NCBI GenBank assembly: GCA_036510735.1
Contig: DATCDK010000083.1
Coordinates: 1 to 27,048, forward strand
Length of the DNA: 27,048 nt
Direction: 5' to 3'
Source of the DNA: PALSA-607 sp036510735
GTDB lineage: Bacteria; Actinomycetota; Actinomycetes; Acidothermales; Acidothermaceae
Part shown: positions 7,030 through 14,110 of the stretch, in pieces
How the letters are laid out: each line of letters opens with the position of its first letter
Position numbering within the stretch: the first letter of the stretch is position 1
Made by a program: the position numbers and the translations under genes
The notes under the pieces: generated by a model
Seen by the model: the letters and a program-made list of their open reading frames with translations, nothing else
Told to the model about the DNA's origin: nothing
The model's database searches: none

Positions 7030-7578
7030 CTAGGTTCGGCCGTCACGCTGCTGCGCGTCGCCGAGCACGTCTCGTCCGAACAACGGCAGATCGGGGTCGG
7101 CCGGCCGTGGCATCCAATCCGCGTGTTGCACGGTGAAACCCGCGGCTCGAGCGGCGTCAATGACCGACGGATCGTCGTCAACAAGCATCTCGACGGTCGA
7201 CTCGCGGCGAAGGCGGCGCAGTTCGTGCAGCTTGACGACGGCACTCGGACGCCGATCGCCAACTGGTCGCATCACGAGACGCCCGGCCGGCAACTGCTGC
7301 TCGTCGAGCCAGGATTGCGTTGCCGCACGAAGACGTTCGGGCCTGCCGGTCAGGTAGACGATCTCGTGGGTCGCCGCGGCGCGCTTCGCGAATTCGGCAC
7401 CGACTTCGAGCACCTGGTCGTTCTTGGCTGCGGCGAAGAACGCCTCCCAGTTCTTCGGCCGCGTCGCAAGATAGTGCAATCGGTGCCGGACGTCGGCGAG
7501 AACGCCATCGATGTCGAAGACGACGAGCGCGACTGCCACACGAGGGGATGCCACGACCCGCAATCTAGCGTGTGTCAC
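7030..7578 (-). CDS. HAD phosphatase of the polynucleotide kinase 3'-phosphatase type
   Basis: All four HAD motifs are present. Motif I is FDIDGVLAD with the nucleophile and acid aspartates, motif II is YLTGRPE, the motif III lysine is in AVVKLHEL, and motif IV is LVDDDPSVID. The layout, with a short cap (HRLHYL...NWEAFFAAAKND) and the segment around VVK...VEMLVDDDPSVIDAARAAG, resembles the phosphatase domain of T4-type polynucleotide kinase/phosphatase, which removes 3'-phosphates at nucleic acid ends. There is no kinase domain (no P-loop). GTG 7578 overlaps the stop of the upstream radical SAM gene by four bases (GTGA), so the two are probably translationally coupled and under the same LexA box. 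A general nucleotidase remains possible. The HAD family is secure; the PNKP-like substrate is moderately sure. Confidence 0.82.
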   Translation of the reverse strand: MTHARLRVVASPRVAVALVVFDIDGVLADVRHRLHYLATRPKNWEAFFAAAKNDQVLEVGAEFAKRAAATHEIVYLTGRPERLRAATQSWLDEQQLPAGRLVMRPVGDRRPSAVVKLHELRRLRRESTVEMLVDDDPSVIDAARAAGFTVQHADWMPRPADPDLPLFGRDVLGDAQQRDGRT

Positions 7579-8603
7579 ATCAGCGAGAGTTGGTCTCCGA
7601 TGGGCGCAGCCGGTTCGTCGGTGGGCTGGCGGGTGTGCCGGATCCGCCTAGCCTCGACGGGCTCGTGAGAACCGATGCCGGCTACGCGAGCGAGTTCGCG
7701 CACCTGGCCGCACACGTCGTCCTGATAGCTCTTTGCTGCGTATGACGACGTCCGGTACAGCGTGCGGTACCGAGGAACGAGCGCGGGATGGGTAGCCTCC
7801 AGCCATCCCATGAACCACTCGCGGGCACCGGGTCGCAAATGCAACACAATCGGAGTCACCGACTGTGCGCCGGCCGCGGCGATCGCTGTCACCGTCTGCG
7901 CAAGTTGATCGGGGGAGTCGGAGAGGCCAGGCAGGATCGGCGCCATGAGGACGTCGCACCTGATACCGGCCGAGTTCAGAGTGTGGCACACACCGAGGCG
8001 AGCCTTCGGGCTCGGCGTTCCTGGTTCGACCTCGCGCCACAGCAGCGGGTCGATGAAGCCCACCGAGACGGCGGTCGAAACGTCCGTCACCTCGGCTGCG
8101 CGCGCGAGCAGCGGGAGATCGCGCAGGATCAGCGACCCCTTCGTAAGGATCGAGAACGGATTCGACGCCTGTGTCAGTGCCGAGAGGATGCCGGGCATCA
8201 GCCGGTAGCGACCCTCGGCCCGCTGGTAGCAATCGACGTTGGTCCCCATCGCGACGTGGTGCCCGCCCCACGACGGCTTCGCGAGTTCAGTCCGCAGCAG
8301 GCTCGGCGCATTCACCTTGACGACGACCTTGGTGTCGAAGTCGAGTCCGGCGCCAAGATCGAGGTAGGTGTGGGTGTTGCGCGCGAAGCAGTAGCGGCAG
8401 GCGTGGGAGCAGCCGCGGTAGGGGTTGATCGTCCAGCCGAACGGCAGCCGCGACGCGCTCGGCACCTTGTTGAGGATCGACTTCGCGTGGACTTCGAAGA
8501 AGGTCATGCCAGCGAACTGCGGTGAGTCGAAGGTGCGGATGACGGCCGGTCGGGCGAACAGCGTGCCTGCGCTCGAATCGAGCCGTTGCGATTCCCAGCG
8601 CAC
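7575..8603 (-). CDS. Radical SAM protein, Rv2578c family (SPL-like)
   Basis: This is a radical SAM protein of the actinobacterial Rv2578c family, related to the spore photoproduct lyase/SplB group. The [4Fe-4S] motif is CSHACRYC (CxxxCxxC) inside INPYRGCSHACRYCFARNTH. Family landmarks are TFFEVHAKSILNKVP, HVAMGTNVDCYQRAEGRY, ILTKGSLILRDL, VSVGFIDPLLWR and PIVLHLRPGAREWF. The frame is open to 8918, but GTG 8603 is the start: GAGGAGG (8609-8615) lies five bases upstream and the protein then begins VRWESQRLD, as homologues do. The length of 342 residues is normal. The reaction is unknown. A DNA-damage role is suggested by the LexA box 43 bases upstream and by the coupled end-processing phosphatase; it may instead be a general radical enzyme. 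Confidence 0.92.
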   Translation of the reverse strand: MRWESQRLDSSAGTLFARPAVIRTFDSPQFAGMTFFEVHAKSILNKVPSASRLPFGWTINPYRGCSHACRYCFARNTHTYLDLGAGLDFDTKVVVKVNAPSLLRTELAKPSWGGHHVAMGTNVDCYQRAEGRYRLMPGILSALTQASNPFSILTKGSLILRDLPLLARAAEVTDVSTAVSVGFIDPLLWREVEPGTPSPKARLGVCHTLNSAGIRCDVLMAPILPGLSDSPDQLAQTVTAIAAAGAQSVTPIVLHLRPGAREWFMGWLEATHPALVPRYRTLYRTSSYAAKSYQDDVCGQVRELARVAGIGSHEPVEARRIRHTRQPTDEPAAPIGDQLSLM

Positions 8604-8645
8604 CCTTGCCTCCTCGGCCCGACGGTTCGGGGCCTCCCTGGCTAT

Positions 8646-8661
8646 TAGAACATACGTTCGA
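8646..8661 (-). promoter_or_regulatory. LexA (SOS) box upstream of the radical SAM operon
   Basis: On the minus strand the site reads TCGAACGTATGTTCTA. It matches the Gram-positive/mycobacterial LexA box (CGAACRNRYGTTYC; TCGAAC-N4-GTTCGA) at nearly every position, with one mismatch in the last arm. It contains TATGTT, which fits a TAnnnT -10 element, so LexA bound here would cover the promoter of the radical SAM/phosphatase operon. To my recollection the M. tuberculosis homologue Rv2578c is also listed among LexA-box genes. The divergent sigma-factor gene starts more than 200 bases away. Confidence 0.8.
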
Positions 8662-8757
8662 ATGGCTTTCGTGCCGGGATGAGCCACAACTGAACCGTGC
8701 GCGGGGCTATAACGAACGAATCTCAAGCCCGGCTGGTTCCTCGAAAGCTTTGGGAGT

Positions 8758-8786
8758 GTGAGTGAGTTGACGGTTGGCTCACTCAC
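8758..8786. promoter_or_regulatory. Perfect 9-bp inverted repeat upstream of the ECF sigma gene
   Basis: GTGAGTGAG (8758-8766) and CTCACTCAC (8778-8786) are exact inverse complements with the 11-base spacer TTGACGGTTGG. The spacer contains TTGACG, a possible -35, though no -10 at the right distance is seen. If the sigma factor starts at 8872 or 8887 this is a leader hairpin or an operator; if it starts at GTG 8758 the repeat is coding. Confidence 0.6.
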
Positions 8787-8871
8787 CGCAGACCCAGTCA
8801 GGATCACCCGCGAACCGGAGGCGACACCAACCTGTGATCGGCCGTCCCAGACGCGCCCGCCCGGGCGATAT

Positions 8872-9501
8872 GTGAGACTCCTCGCTGTGGCAGGCTCGCA
8901 GGGTGGCGCAGCGTACAAAACCTACGATGACGCCAGCCTGGGCAAACTCATCGCGAGCCATGACCCAGCCGCGCTCGAGGAGCTTTACGACCGGCACGGC
9001 GGTGCCTGCTACGGCTTGGCCCGTCGGGTGGTCACCGACGAGCAACTCGCGCAGGACGTCGTCCAGGAGGTCTTTCTGGCCATCTGGCGGGGTGCCGCGA
9101 CGTACGACGGATCGAGAGGGACGCTGAGTACCTGGCTGTACGCCCTCACGCACCACAAGTCGGTCGATGCTGTTCGGCGGGCTCAACGCCACAGCGGACG
9201 GCGCGCCTCAGAGGACGCGTTGATCACCGAGGCCGATCCGTCGCCAGCTGTCGACGAACAGGCGTTGGCGTCAGTGCGACGCGACCAGGTTCGGGCGGCA
9301 TTGGCCGATCTACCAGAGCCGCAACGGCGGGCGCTGATGCTCGCCTACTTCGGCGGCTACTCGCAGTCGGAGATCGCCGCGCTCACTGGCATCCCGCTTG
9401 GCACCGTAAAGACGCGCACCCTGGCCGCCCTGCGCCGCCTCCGGGCGGTTCTCGACGAAGCGCACGTCCACAGTCCTCTTTCGGGCGGGGAGGGGGTGTG
9501 A
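8872..9501 (+). CDS. ECF RNA polymerase sigma factor (partner of RskA-type anti-sigma)
   Basis: This is an extracytoplasmic-function sigma factor. Region 2 begins at DDASLGKLIASHDPAALEEL and includes QDVVQEVFLAIWRGAATYD and STWLYALTHHKSVDAVRR. Region 4 includes LPEPQRRALMLAYFGGYSQ and SEIAALTGIPLGTVKTRTLAALRRLR, a clear helix-turn-helix. The next gene is an RskA-family anti-sigma factor overlapping by four bases (GTGA), which places this with the SigK-like ECF group, but I do not give a symbol. The start is uncertain: the frame is open from GTG 8758, and GTG 8872 and GTG 8887 give more usual lengths (about 209 or 204 residues). None has a convincing ribosome binding site. The pair probably responds to an envelope or redox signal, which cannot be deduced here. 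Confidence 0.92.
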   Translation: MRLLAVAGSQGGAAYKTYDDASLGKLIASHDPAALEELYDRHGGACYGLARRVVTDEQLAQDVVQEVFLAIWRGAATYDGSRGTLSTWLYALTHHKSVDAVRRAQRHSGRRASEDALITEADPSPAVDEQALASVRRDQVRAALADLPEPQRRALMLAYFGGYSQSEIAALTGIPLGTVKTRTLAALRRLRAVLDEAHVHSPLSGGEGV

Positions 9502-10241
9502 CAACCATGCCTGACGAACACGAGGAATGGTCGGAACTCGCCGTCGGCCATGCATTGTCGTCCCTTGATGATGCCGACGAGGCCATGTATCTCGAACATG
9601 CCGCGTCGTGCGAGACCTGTCGCGAGCTCGAACGCGAGTTCAGCGAAACACTGGCCGACCTTGCGCTGGCTGCACCAACTGTTGCGCCGCCGCCGTCACT
9701 GAAAGCGTCGATCATGGCCGCGATCAGCGAGGACGAATCACGCGGCGCTGCGGTGATCCCCATCGACAGACACCGCGATGCTGTTGCATCCCGCGCGCGC
9801 AGGATCCCGTTGTGGATCGGGGGAGTCGCCGCGGCCGTCGTGGCCATCGCGTTGGTGGCGGTCTTTGTCGTTGCGCCGGGGCACAAGCAAGCCTCCATCG
9901 CGGCGAGGTGTGCCGCGGTCAACTGCCCCACGATCACCCTGACCGGCGGTGGTCAGGCCGTCGCCGCCGTCATGGTGCTCGACAACACCGCATACATCGA
10001 TCCGCATGGCCTGCCTGCGACACCTAAGGGCGACGTCTACGTCTTGTGGGCGCTATCGAGCGGCGAGAGTCCGGTAGGCGTAGGTGCTCTGCACACGGTT
10101 CCGAGTTCCGGGCCAGTGCGAGCGGGTTCGTTCACGACGCCGATCGGCACCGTCAGCGGCTTCGCCGTGACAGAGGAACAAGGTGACGCCGTCCCTGCGA
10201 CGCCGTCAGAACATCTGCTCGCACAGGGCTCTCGCGTCTAG
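9498..10241 (+). CDS. Anti-sigma factor, RskA family, zinc-binding N-terminus
   Basis: This is a single-pass membrane anti-sigma factor. The N-terminal cytoplasmic part has the ASD zinc motif HAASCETC (HxxxCxxC) that clamps ECF sigma factors. One transmembrane segment follows, around LWIGGVAAAVVAIALVAVFVV (about residues 104-124). The extracytoplasmic C-terminal domain, with VMVLDNTAYIDPHGLP, YVLWALSSGESPVGVGAL and GTVSGFAVTEEQGD, is the RskA fold. GTG 9498 overlaps the sigma stop; ATG 9507 is an alternative, with the G-rich stretch at about 9486-9495 as ribosome binding site. Release of the sigma factor presumably follows signal-dependent regulated proteolysis, as for SigK/RskA. The end shares a CTAG with the convergent mntP gene, each stop codon lying in the same four bases. 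Confidence 0.93.
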   Translation: MTTMPDEHEEWSELAVGHALSSLDDADEAMYLEHAASCETCRELEREFSETLADLALAAPTVAPPPSLKASIMAAISEDESRGAAVIPIDRHRDAVASRARRIPLWIGGVAAAVVAIALVAVFVVAPGHKQASIAARCAAVNCPTITLTGGGQAVAAVMVLDNTAYIDPHGLPATPKGDVYVLWALSSGESPVGVGALHTVPSSGPVRAGSFTTPIGTVSGFAVTEEQGDAVPATPSEHLLAQGSRV

Positions 10242-10801
10242 AACACGTTCGCGGCAATGAGCACGCCGACCACGATCAAGACGACGCCGGCCACCCAGTC
10301 TGCCTGCCCTTGCATCCGCGTGCCGATGGTTCGGCCAAGCTCGAGACCGGCGAGGGTCAGGCCGACGCTCACGACTGCAAAGACGAGTAGCGAAGCCACC
10401 AGCGGCGTCTTCGTCACACCGAGCCCGAACCCGATCACGAGATTGTCGATCGACAATGCCAGCCCAGACATCACCAGCGCGCCTGAGCCTTGCCCGGTCC
10501 TTTGCAACGCGTCCTGGCCGTCCGGTGGATCGCCGCCGCGACGCGCCTCGACGAGCGACCACGACCCGGCCGCAGCGAGCAAGCCACCGCCGATGTATCG
10601 GGTTGCCTGCCCGAGACCGTGCGCAGAGCTGTGACCGACGAGAAGACCGACCACGGGCATCGCCGCTTCGAAAAAGCCGAAGATCACAGCGACCCGCAAT
10701 CGAGTGCGCGTGTCGACGCCGGCGATGCCGATCCCTATCGCGGCAGCGAAGTTGTCGAGGCCGACGGCAAATGCGCTCAGCACAAGCGCGAGCACAATCA
10801 C
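10238..10801 (-). CDS. mntP: MntP-family manganese efflux pump
   Basis: This is a small multi-pass membrane protein of the MntP (formerly DUF204) family, which exports Mn2+. Two internally repeated halves each carry the family aspartate-asparagine motif: SAFAVGLDNFAAAIGIG in the first helix and SGLALSIDNLVIGFGLG in the fourth. Six hydrophobic segments are apparent, with a charged cytoplasmic loop (RRGGDPPDGQDALQRTGQ) in the middle. The start is uncertain because the frame is open to TTG 10870 and none of the candidates has a ribosome binding site. GTG 10801 gives 187 residues, matching the usual length of about 188, and begins just before the first helix. I see no manganese riboswitch (yybP-ykoY) in the 170 bases upstream. 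The gene is convergent with the anti-sigma gene. Confidence 0.85.
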   Translation of the reverse strand: MIVLALVLSAFAVGLDNFAAAIGIGIAGVDTRTRLRVAVIFGFFEAAMPVVGLLVGHSSAHGLGQATRYIGGGLLAAAGSWSLVEARRGGDPPDGQDALQRTGQGSGALVMSGLALSIDNLVIGFGLGVTKTPLVASLLVFAVVSVGLTLAGLELGRTIGTRMQGQADWVAGVVLIVVGVLIAANVF

Positions 10802-10896
10802 GGCGTAAGCGTATCGACGCCACGGTGACACGCAGGTGCGAGCGAGCGTCCGGCCTGGCGTCAGGCACAATCATCTTCGAGGGCATCTTCAGCAGC

Positions 10897-10923
10897 TGTC
10901 GATTTCGGGCCTCGCCAATCGTC
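10897..10923 (+). promoter_or_regulatory. ECF42-type autoregulatory promoter
   Basis: TGTCGA (10897-10902) is followed after 17 bases by CGTC (10920-10923). The ECF42 sigma group is reported to recognise a TGTCGA -35 and a CG(A/T)C -10, and such promoters stand in front of DGPF genes. Here the site lies about 50 bases before the DGPF/YCII gene, which is coupled to an ECF42-type sigma gene, so it fits autoregulation exactly. The consensus is from memory. Confidence 0.7.
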
Positions 10924-10972
10924 GTCCTGATGTCAAGCACGTCGGAGTGCAACCGATCGCGGAGGAATACCC

Positions 10973-11320
10973 ATGGCGCAGTACCTGATCCTGATCTACG
11001 AGAGTGAAGAGGGATACGCGAACGCTTCTCCCGACGACCTCGGTGCCACGATGCAAGCGCATACCCGGTTCGCGGAGCAGATCCCGGCCTTGGGCGGCAC
11101 GATGCTCGGCGGCAATGCTCTGCAGCCGACGGCAACCGCGACGTCAATCCGCGACGACATCGTGACGGATGGTCCGTTCGTGGAGACGAAGGAAGCGCTC
11201 GGTGGCTACTACCTGATTGAGGCAGCCGACCTCGACCAAGCGCTGGCGATTTCCAAACTGTGCCCGGCTGGGTTTGGTGGCGTTGAAGTCCGTCCGATCT
11301 GGGATCTCTCCGGCGGGTGA
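10973..11320 (+). CDS. YCII-related DGPF-domain protein (ECF42 partner)
   Basis: This is a small cytoplasmic protein of the YCII-related/DGPF family. The N-terminus MAQYLILIYESEEGY and the motif TDGPFVETKEALGGYYLIEA, which names the family, are intact, followed by ALAISKLCPAGFGGVEVRPI. Such proteins are regularly encoded next to ECF42 sigma factors and are regulated by them; their biochemical role is not established. ATG 10973 has a strong ribosome binding site, GGAGG at 10961-10965. The TGA stop overlaps the GTG start of the sigma gene by four bases. The ferredoxin-like fold is known for YCII proteins, and a catalytic His/Asp pair as in YciI is not obvious here. The assignment is secure, the function unknown. 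Confidence 0.93.
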   Translation: MAQYLILIYESEEGYANASPDDLGATMQAHTRFAEQIPALGGTMLGGNALQPTATATSIRDDIVTDGPFVETKEALGGYYLIEAADLDQALAISKLCPAGFGGVEVRPIWDLSGG

Positions 11321-12579
11321 GCACTTCGTCCGACGAGGTACATCGAGCGATCGCCGACGCGCACCGTCGCGAGTGGGCGTTTGTGCTCGCTGCGACGGCG
11401 CGCGTTGCCGGCGATATCGACCTTGCCGAGGAGTGCGTGCAGGACGCCTACGTGTCAGCGCTGGATGCCTGGACCCGCGACGGCATACCCAGCAACCCGG
11501 CGGCATGGCTCACGACCGCGGCGCGCCATCGCGCCGTGGACATTCACCGCCGTCATCAAACCCTGCGCGGGAAGTTGCCGCTGCTCGTCGAACCGGACGT
11601 GGCCCCGGCCGACGTGGAGGGCGCTGAGCTGATTCCCGACGACCGGCTGCGGTTGGTCTTCACCTGCTGCCACCCAGCGCTCGGCCGGGAGGCACAGGTG
11701 GCGTTGACGCTACGGCTGGTGTGTGGATTGACGACAGCCGAGATCGCGCAGGTCTTCCTGGTACCTGAGCCAACGATGGCTGCCCGCGTCACACGTGCGA
11801 AGAAAAAGATCGCGCTGGCGCACATCCCTTATCGGGTACCGGATTCCGCAGAGCTGCCGGACCGTCTCGACGCGGTGCTGACCGTCGTCCATCTGCTTTA
11901 TACGACGGGGCACACCGCGCCGGCCGGGGAGCAGCTGGTTCGAGCCGATCTGGTGGATCGGTCGCTCGGATTGGCGCGAATGCTCCTCGTCCTCATGCCC
12001 GATGAGCGCGAGGTGCGCGGCCTGCTTGCGTTGATCCTGTTGACCGATGCGCGCCGATCTACCCGGGTCGATGCCGCGGGCCGGATGCTGTTGCTCGAGG
12101 AGCAAGATCGCACGCAGTGGGACGGTGCGCAGATCGCCGAAGGACTCGCGCTTGTGGTCAACGCATTGCGCGGCGGGGGAGCCGGCCGGTTTGGCGTGCA
12201 GGCCGCGATCGCTGCGGTGCATGCAGAAGCTCCCAGTTATGCGGATACGGATTGGCCACAGGTGCTCGAGCTCTACGACGAGCTGCTTGCGCGCTGGCCA
12301 TCTCCGGTGGTCGCCCTGAACCGCTGCGTCGCCGTCTTGATGGTCGACGGCGCGCAGGCCGCACTCGACGAGGTCGACGCGCTCGATGAGTCGGGACGGC
12401 TGGCCGGGTATCGATACTTGCCGGCCACCCGCGCAGACCTGTTGCGTCGCCTCGACCGATTCGCCGAGGCAGCCCAGGCTTACCGGGCGGCGATGGCTCT
12501 CGCCGACAACGAGCTCGAGCGCGCGTTCCTGGCCGGCCGGCTGAGCGCCGTCTCGGAGCTCAGCCGATCGACCAGCTGA
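11317..12579 (+). CDS. ECF42-group RNA polymerase sigma factor with C-terminal TPR-like domain
   Basis: At 420 residues this is about twice the length of a classical ECF sigma factor. The N-terminal half has region 2 (VLAATARVAGDIDLAEECVQ, then AWLTTAARHRAVDIHRR) and region 4 (FTCCHPALGREAQVALTLRL, then GLTTAEIAQVFLVPEPTMAA). The C-terminal half, from about residue 190, is helical with TPR-like character: LYTTGHTAPAGEQLVRADL, ARMLLVLMPDEREVRGLLAL, NRCVAVLMVDGAQAALDEVD and FAEAAQAYRAAMALADNELE. This architecture plus the preceding DGPF gene defines the ECF42 group, which lacks a cognate anti-sigma factor and is thought to be controlled through its own C-terminal extension. GTG 11317 overlaps the DGPF stop (GTGA). 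It faces the propeller gene with only one base between the stop codons. Confidence 0.93.
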   Translation: MSTSSDEVHRAIADAHRREWAFVLAATARVAGDIDLAEECVQDAYVSALDAWTRDGIPSNPAAWLTTAARHRAVDIHRRHQTLRGKLPLLVEPDVAPADVEGAELIPDDRLRLVFTCCHPALGREAQVALTLRLVCGLTTAEIAQVFLVPEPTMAARVTRAKKKIALAHIPYRVPDSAELPDRLDAVLTVVHLLYTTGHTAPAGEQLVRADLVDRSLGLARMLLVLMPDEREVRGLLALILLTDARRSTRVDAAGRMLLLEEQDRTQWDGAQIAEGLALVVNALRGGGAGRFGVQAAIAAVHAEAPSYADTDWPQVLELYDELLARWPSPVVALNRCVAVLMVDGAQAALDEVDALDESGRLAGYRYLPATRADLLRRLDRFAEAAQAYRAAMALADNELERAFLAGRLSAVSELSRSTS

Positions 12580-12580
12580 C

Positions 12581-13906
12581 CTAGAAGCTGAACGCGATCA
12601 ACGACTTGTGGCTGGAAGGGCTGGTGAACGCGCCGGCCAGGTAGAGCGTGTGCGTGCTCTGGTCGACGTAGATCGCCTGCACGCCGTTGTTTCCGCCATC
12701 CGCGTTCAACTGGTTACCCGTGATCCCCGGATCCCACGTTGTGAGCTGTCCGTTCGACAACTCCAGCTGAGTGGCGAAGTACGGGAACGGGGTTGTCGTG
12801 TTGGCCACGTTGCGGTGGTAGCCCGCGATGGCAGTCGAGCCGACGAGGCCGATGCCCTGACAGTCACCGATGGTCGACGTCTTCCACACCCGCGCACCGG
12901 TGGTGGCGTTCATCAAGATGGCCTCATTCGATGCCTCGCCGGGAGGCGCATGTCCGCCACTGCCGACGAGGATCTCCCCAGAATTCGGACCGACCGACAT
13001 CGAGATGATCTCCTCACCGTCATATTGGCCGGTCGACCCGACGCCGGTGTCGGCCCGAAGGTGCGCGTTGAACGCGGTGATCAAGGATCCAGAACTCGGG
13101 CTGATCTCGACAAGCCCGTGCTGGGTGGTGCCGTTGTACTTCTCGAACAGGCCGCCCGCGTAGAGGGTTCCGTTGGTGGCGAGCAGCGAGTGCACGTCGC
13201 CCCCGCTCGTCGACTTCGACCAGATGGTCGACCCTGTCGAGGACGACACGGCGCGCACGGCGCTGAAGCTACCGCCCATGAAGACGCTGCTGCCCGCTGC
13301 GGCCAACGCACGAACCGTTGCGCTGGGCTTCGGGTTCCACGATGTGACGCCGAACGTTGCTGACAACGCGGCCGCGTGCGAGCGGCTCTGACCACCGAAC
13401 GAACTGAAGTCGCCACCGATGTAGGTGACGCCGCTCAGGCTGGTGATCGACCGAACGTAGGAGTTCGCGTTGCCGGCGTAGAGAACTGCCCCAGACGACT
13501 CCGACACGATCGCGAAGTTCTTCGCACTGTGCGAGACGCCGTCAGGGGTGATAACCGCGCTGAAGTTGCCACCAAAGGCCAGCTCACCGATCGCCGCTCC
13601 GGAGACCTTCGTGATCGCCAGGATGTCGCCGTTGGTCCGGTCAAAGCTGCGCGCACTGCTGCTGATCGTGGTCGTAGGGGACACCGGCGAGGTGGCGGGC
13701 CGGACAGCCTGGGTCGCGCGGGTGCCCGTAGTCGGAACCGCCGTCGCGCAGTCGGCCGACGCCGGCAAGTCGTTCATCGCCTTTGAGGCATCGAGAACGT
13801 TGCAGGTCGTTCCTTTGATCGGCGCGGCTGTGGCGGCGCCAGGCACGGCTATCAGCAATCCACCGACGCTGACAGAGATCGCAACAGCAGAAAGAGCCTT
13901 GCGCAT
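12581..13906 (-). CDS. Secreted beta-propeller protein (PQQ/delta-60-like repeats)
   Basis: ATG 13906 starts a Sec signal peptide: MRKALSAVAISVSVGGLLIA followed by VPGAATA, with likely cleavage after the AxA-type motif. GGGGGG at about 13913-13918 can serve as ribosome binding site, and an upstream in-frame start at 13948 is rejected. The mature protein is Ser/Thr/Gly-rich and contains several propeller blades of similar pattern: YIGGDFSSFGGQ, VFMGGSFSAV, LYAGGLFEKYNG and LYLAGAFTSPS, each following a short hydrophobic strand. This resembles DUF5122/delta-60 and WD40-like PQQ repeat proteins of actinobacteria. No LPXTG motif, transmembrane tail or enzymatic motif is visible, so it is probably released or loosely bound to the wall. 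Ligand and function are unknown. It stands alone, with about 200 bases of non-coding DNA upstream. Confidence 0.8.
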   Translation of the reverse strand: MRKALSAVAISVSVGGLLIAVPGAATAAPIKGTTCNVLDASKAMNDLPASADCATAVPTTGTRATQAVRPATSPVSPTTTISSSARSFDRTNGDILAITKVSGAAIGELAFGGNFSAVITPDGVSHSAKNFAIVSESSGAVLYAGNANSYVRSITSLSGVTYIGGDFSSFGGQSRSHAAALSATFGVTSWNPKPSATVRALAAAGSSVFMGGSFSAVRAVSSSTGSTIWSKSTSGGDVHSLLATNGTLYAGGLFEKYNGTTQHGLVEISPSSGSLITAFNAHLRADTGVGSTGQYDGEEIISMSVGPNSGEILVGSGGHAPPGEASNEAILMNATTGARVWKTSTIGDCQGIGLVGSTAIAGYHRNVANTTTPFPYFATQLELSNGQLTTWDPGITGNQLNADGGNNGVQAIYVDQSTHTLYLAGAFTSPSSHKSLIAFSF

Positions 13907-14042
13907 GGCGTCCCCCCGGGCGAAAAGTTCCCGCGACGCGGTCCCCATTGAGACCGGTCAGTCCGTATGTGCGGGCATACTTCCCGAAAAGTTCGGTGCA
14001 GGCAATAAGCCACGCGCGGGGAGAACCGAAAGGGTGCCGAGA

Positions 14043-14078
14043 ATGTGCGACTTTACATAATGTCACTTATCGGCACAT
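14043..14078. promoter_or_regulatory. AT-rich dyad upstream of the propeller gene
   Basis: ATGTGC (14043-14048) and GCACAT (14073-14078) form a perfect 6-bp inverted repeat around a 24-base AT-rich centre. That centre holds ACAT (14055-14058) and ATGT (14060-14063) in inverted orientation. This is the most AT-rich spot in the 13907-14110 intergenic region and lies about 140 bases before the propeller start. It may be an operator and promoter zone. The same gap has CGAAAAGTTC twice (13921-13930 and 13985-13994). I see no gene there. Confidence 0.4.
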
Positions 14079-14110
14079 GCTTGAACGCGGGACGACGAAT
14101 GGCAGCGCGC

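Noticed and set aside
8767..8795. Promoter with TTGACG inside the inverted repeat
   Set aside because: No -10 element at 16-18 bases; kept only as a note under the inverted repeat.
8604..8918. N-terminal extension of the radical SAM protein
   Set aside because: It would read through the LexA box; GTG 8603 has GAGGAGG at the right distance and matches the family N-terminus.
10802..10972. Manganese riboswitch (yybP-ykoY) before mntP
   Set aside because: No such consensus is visible on the minus strand in this gap.
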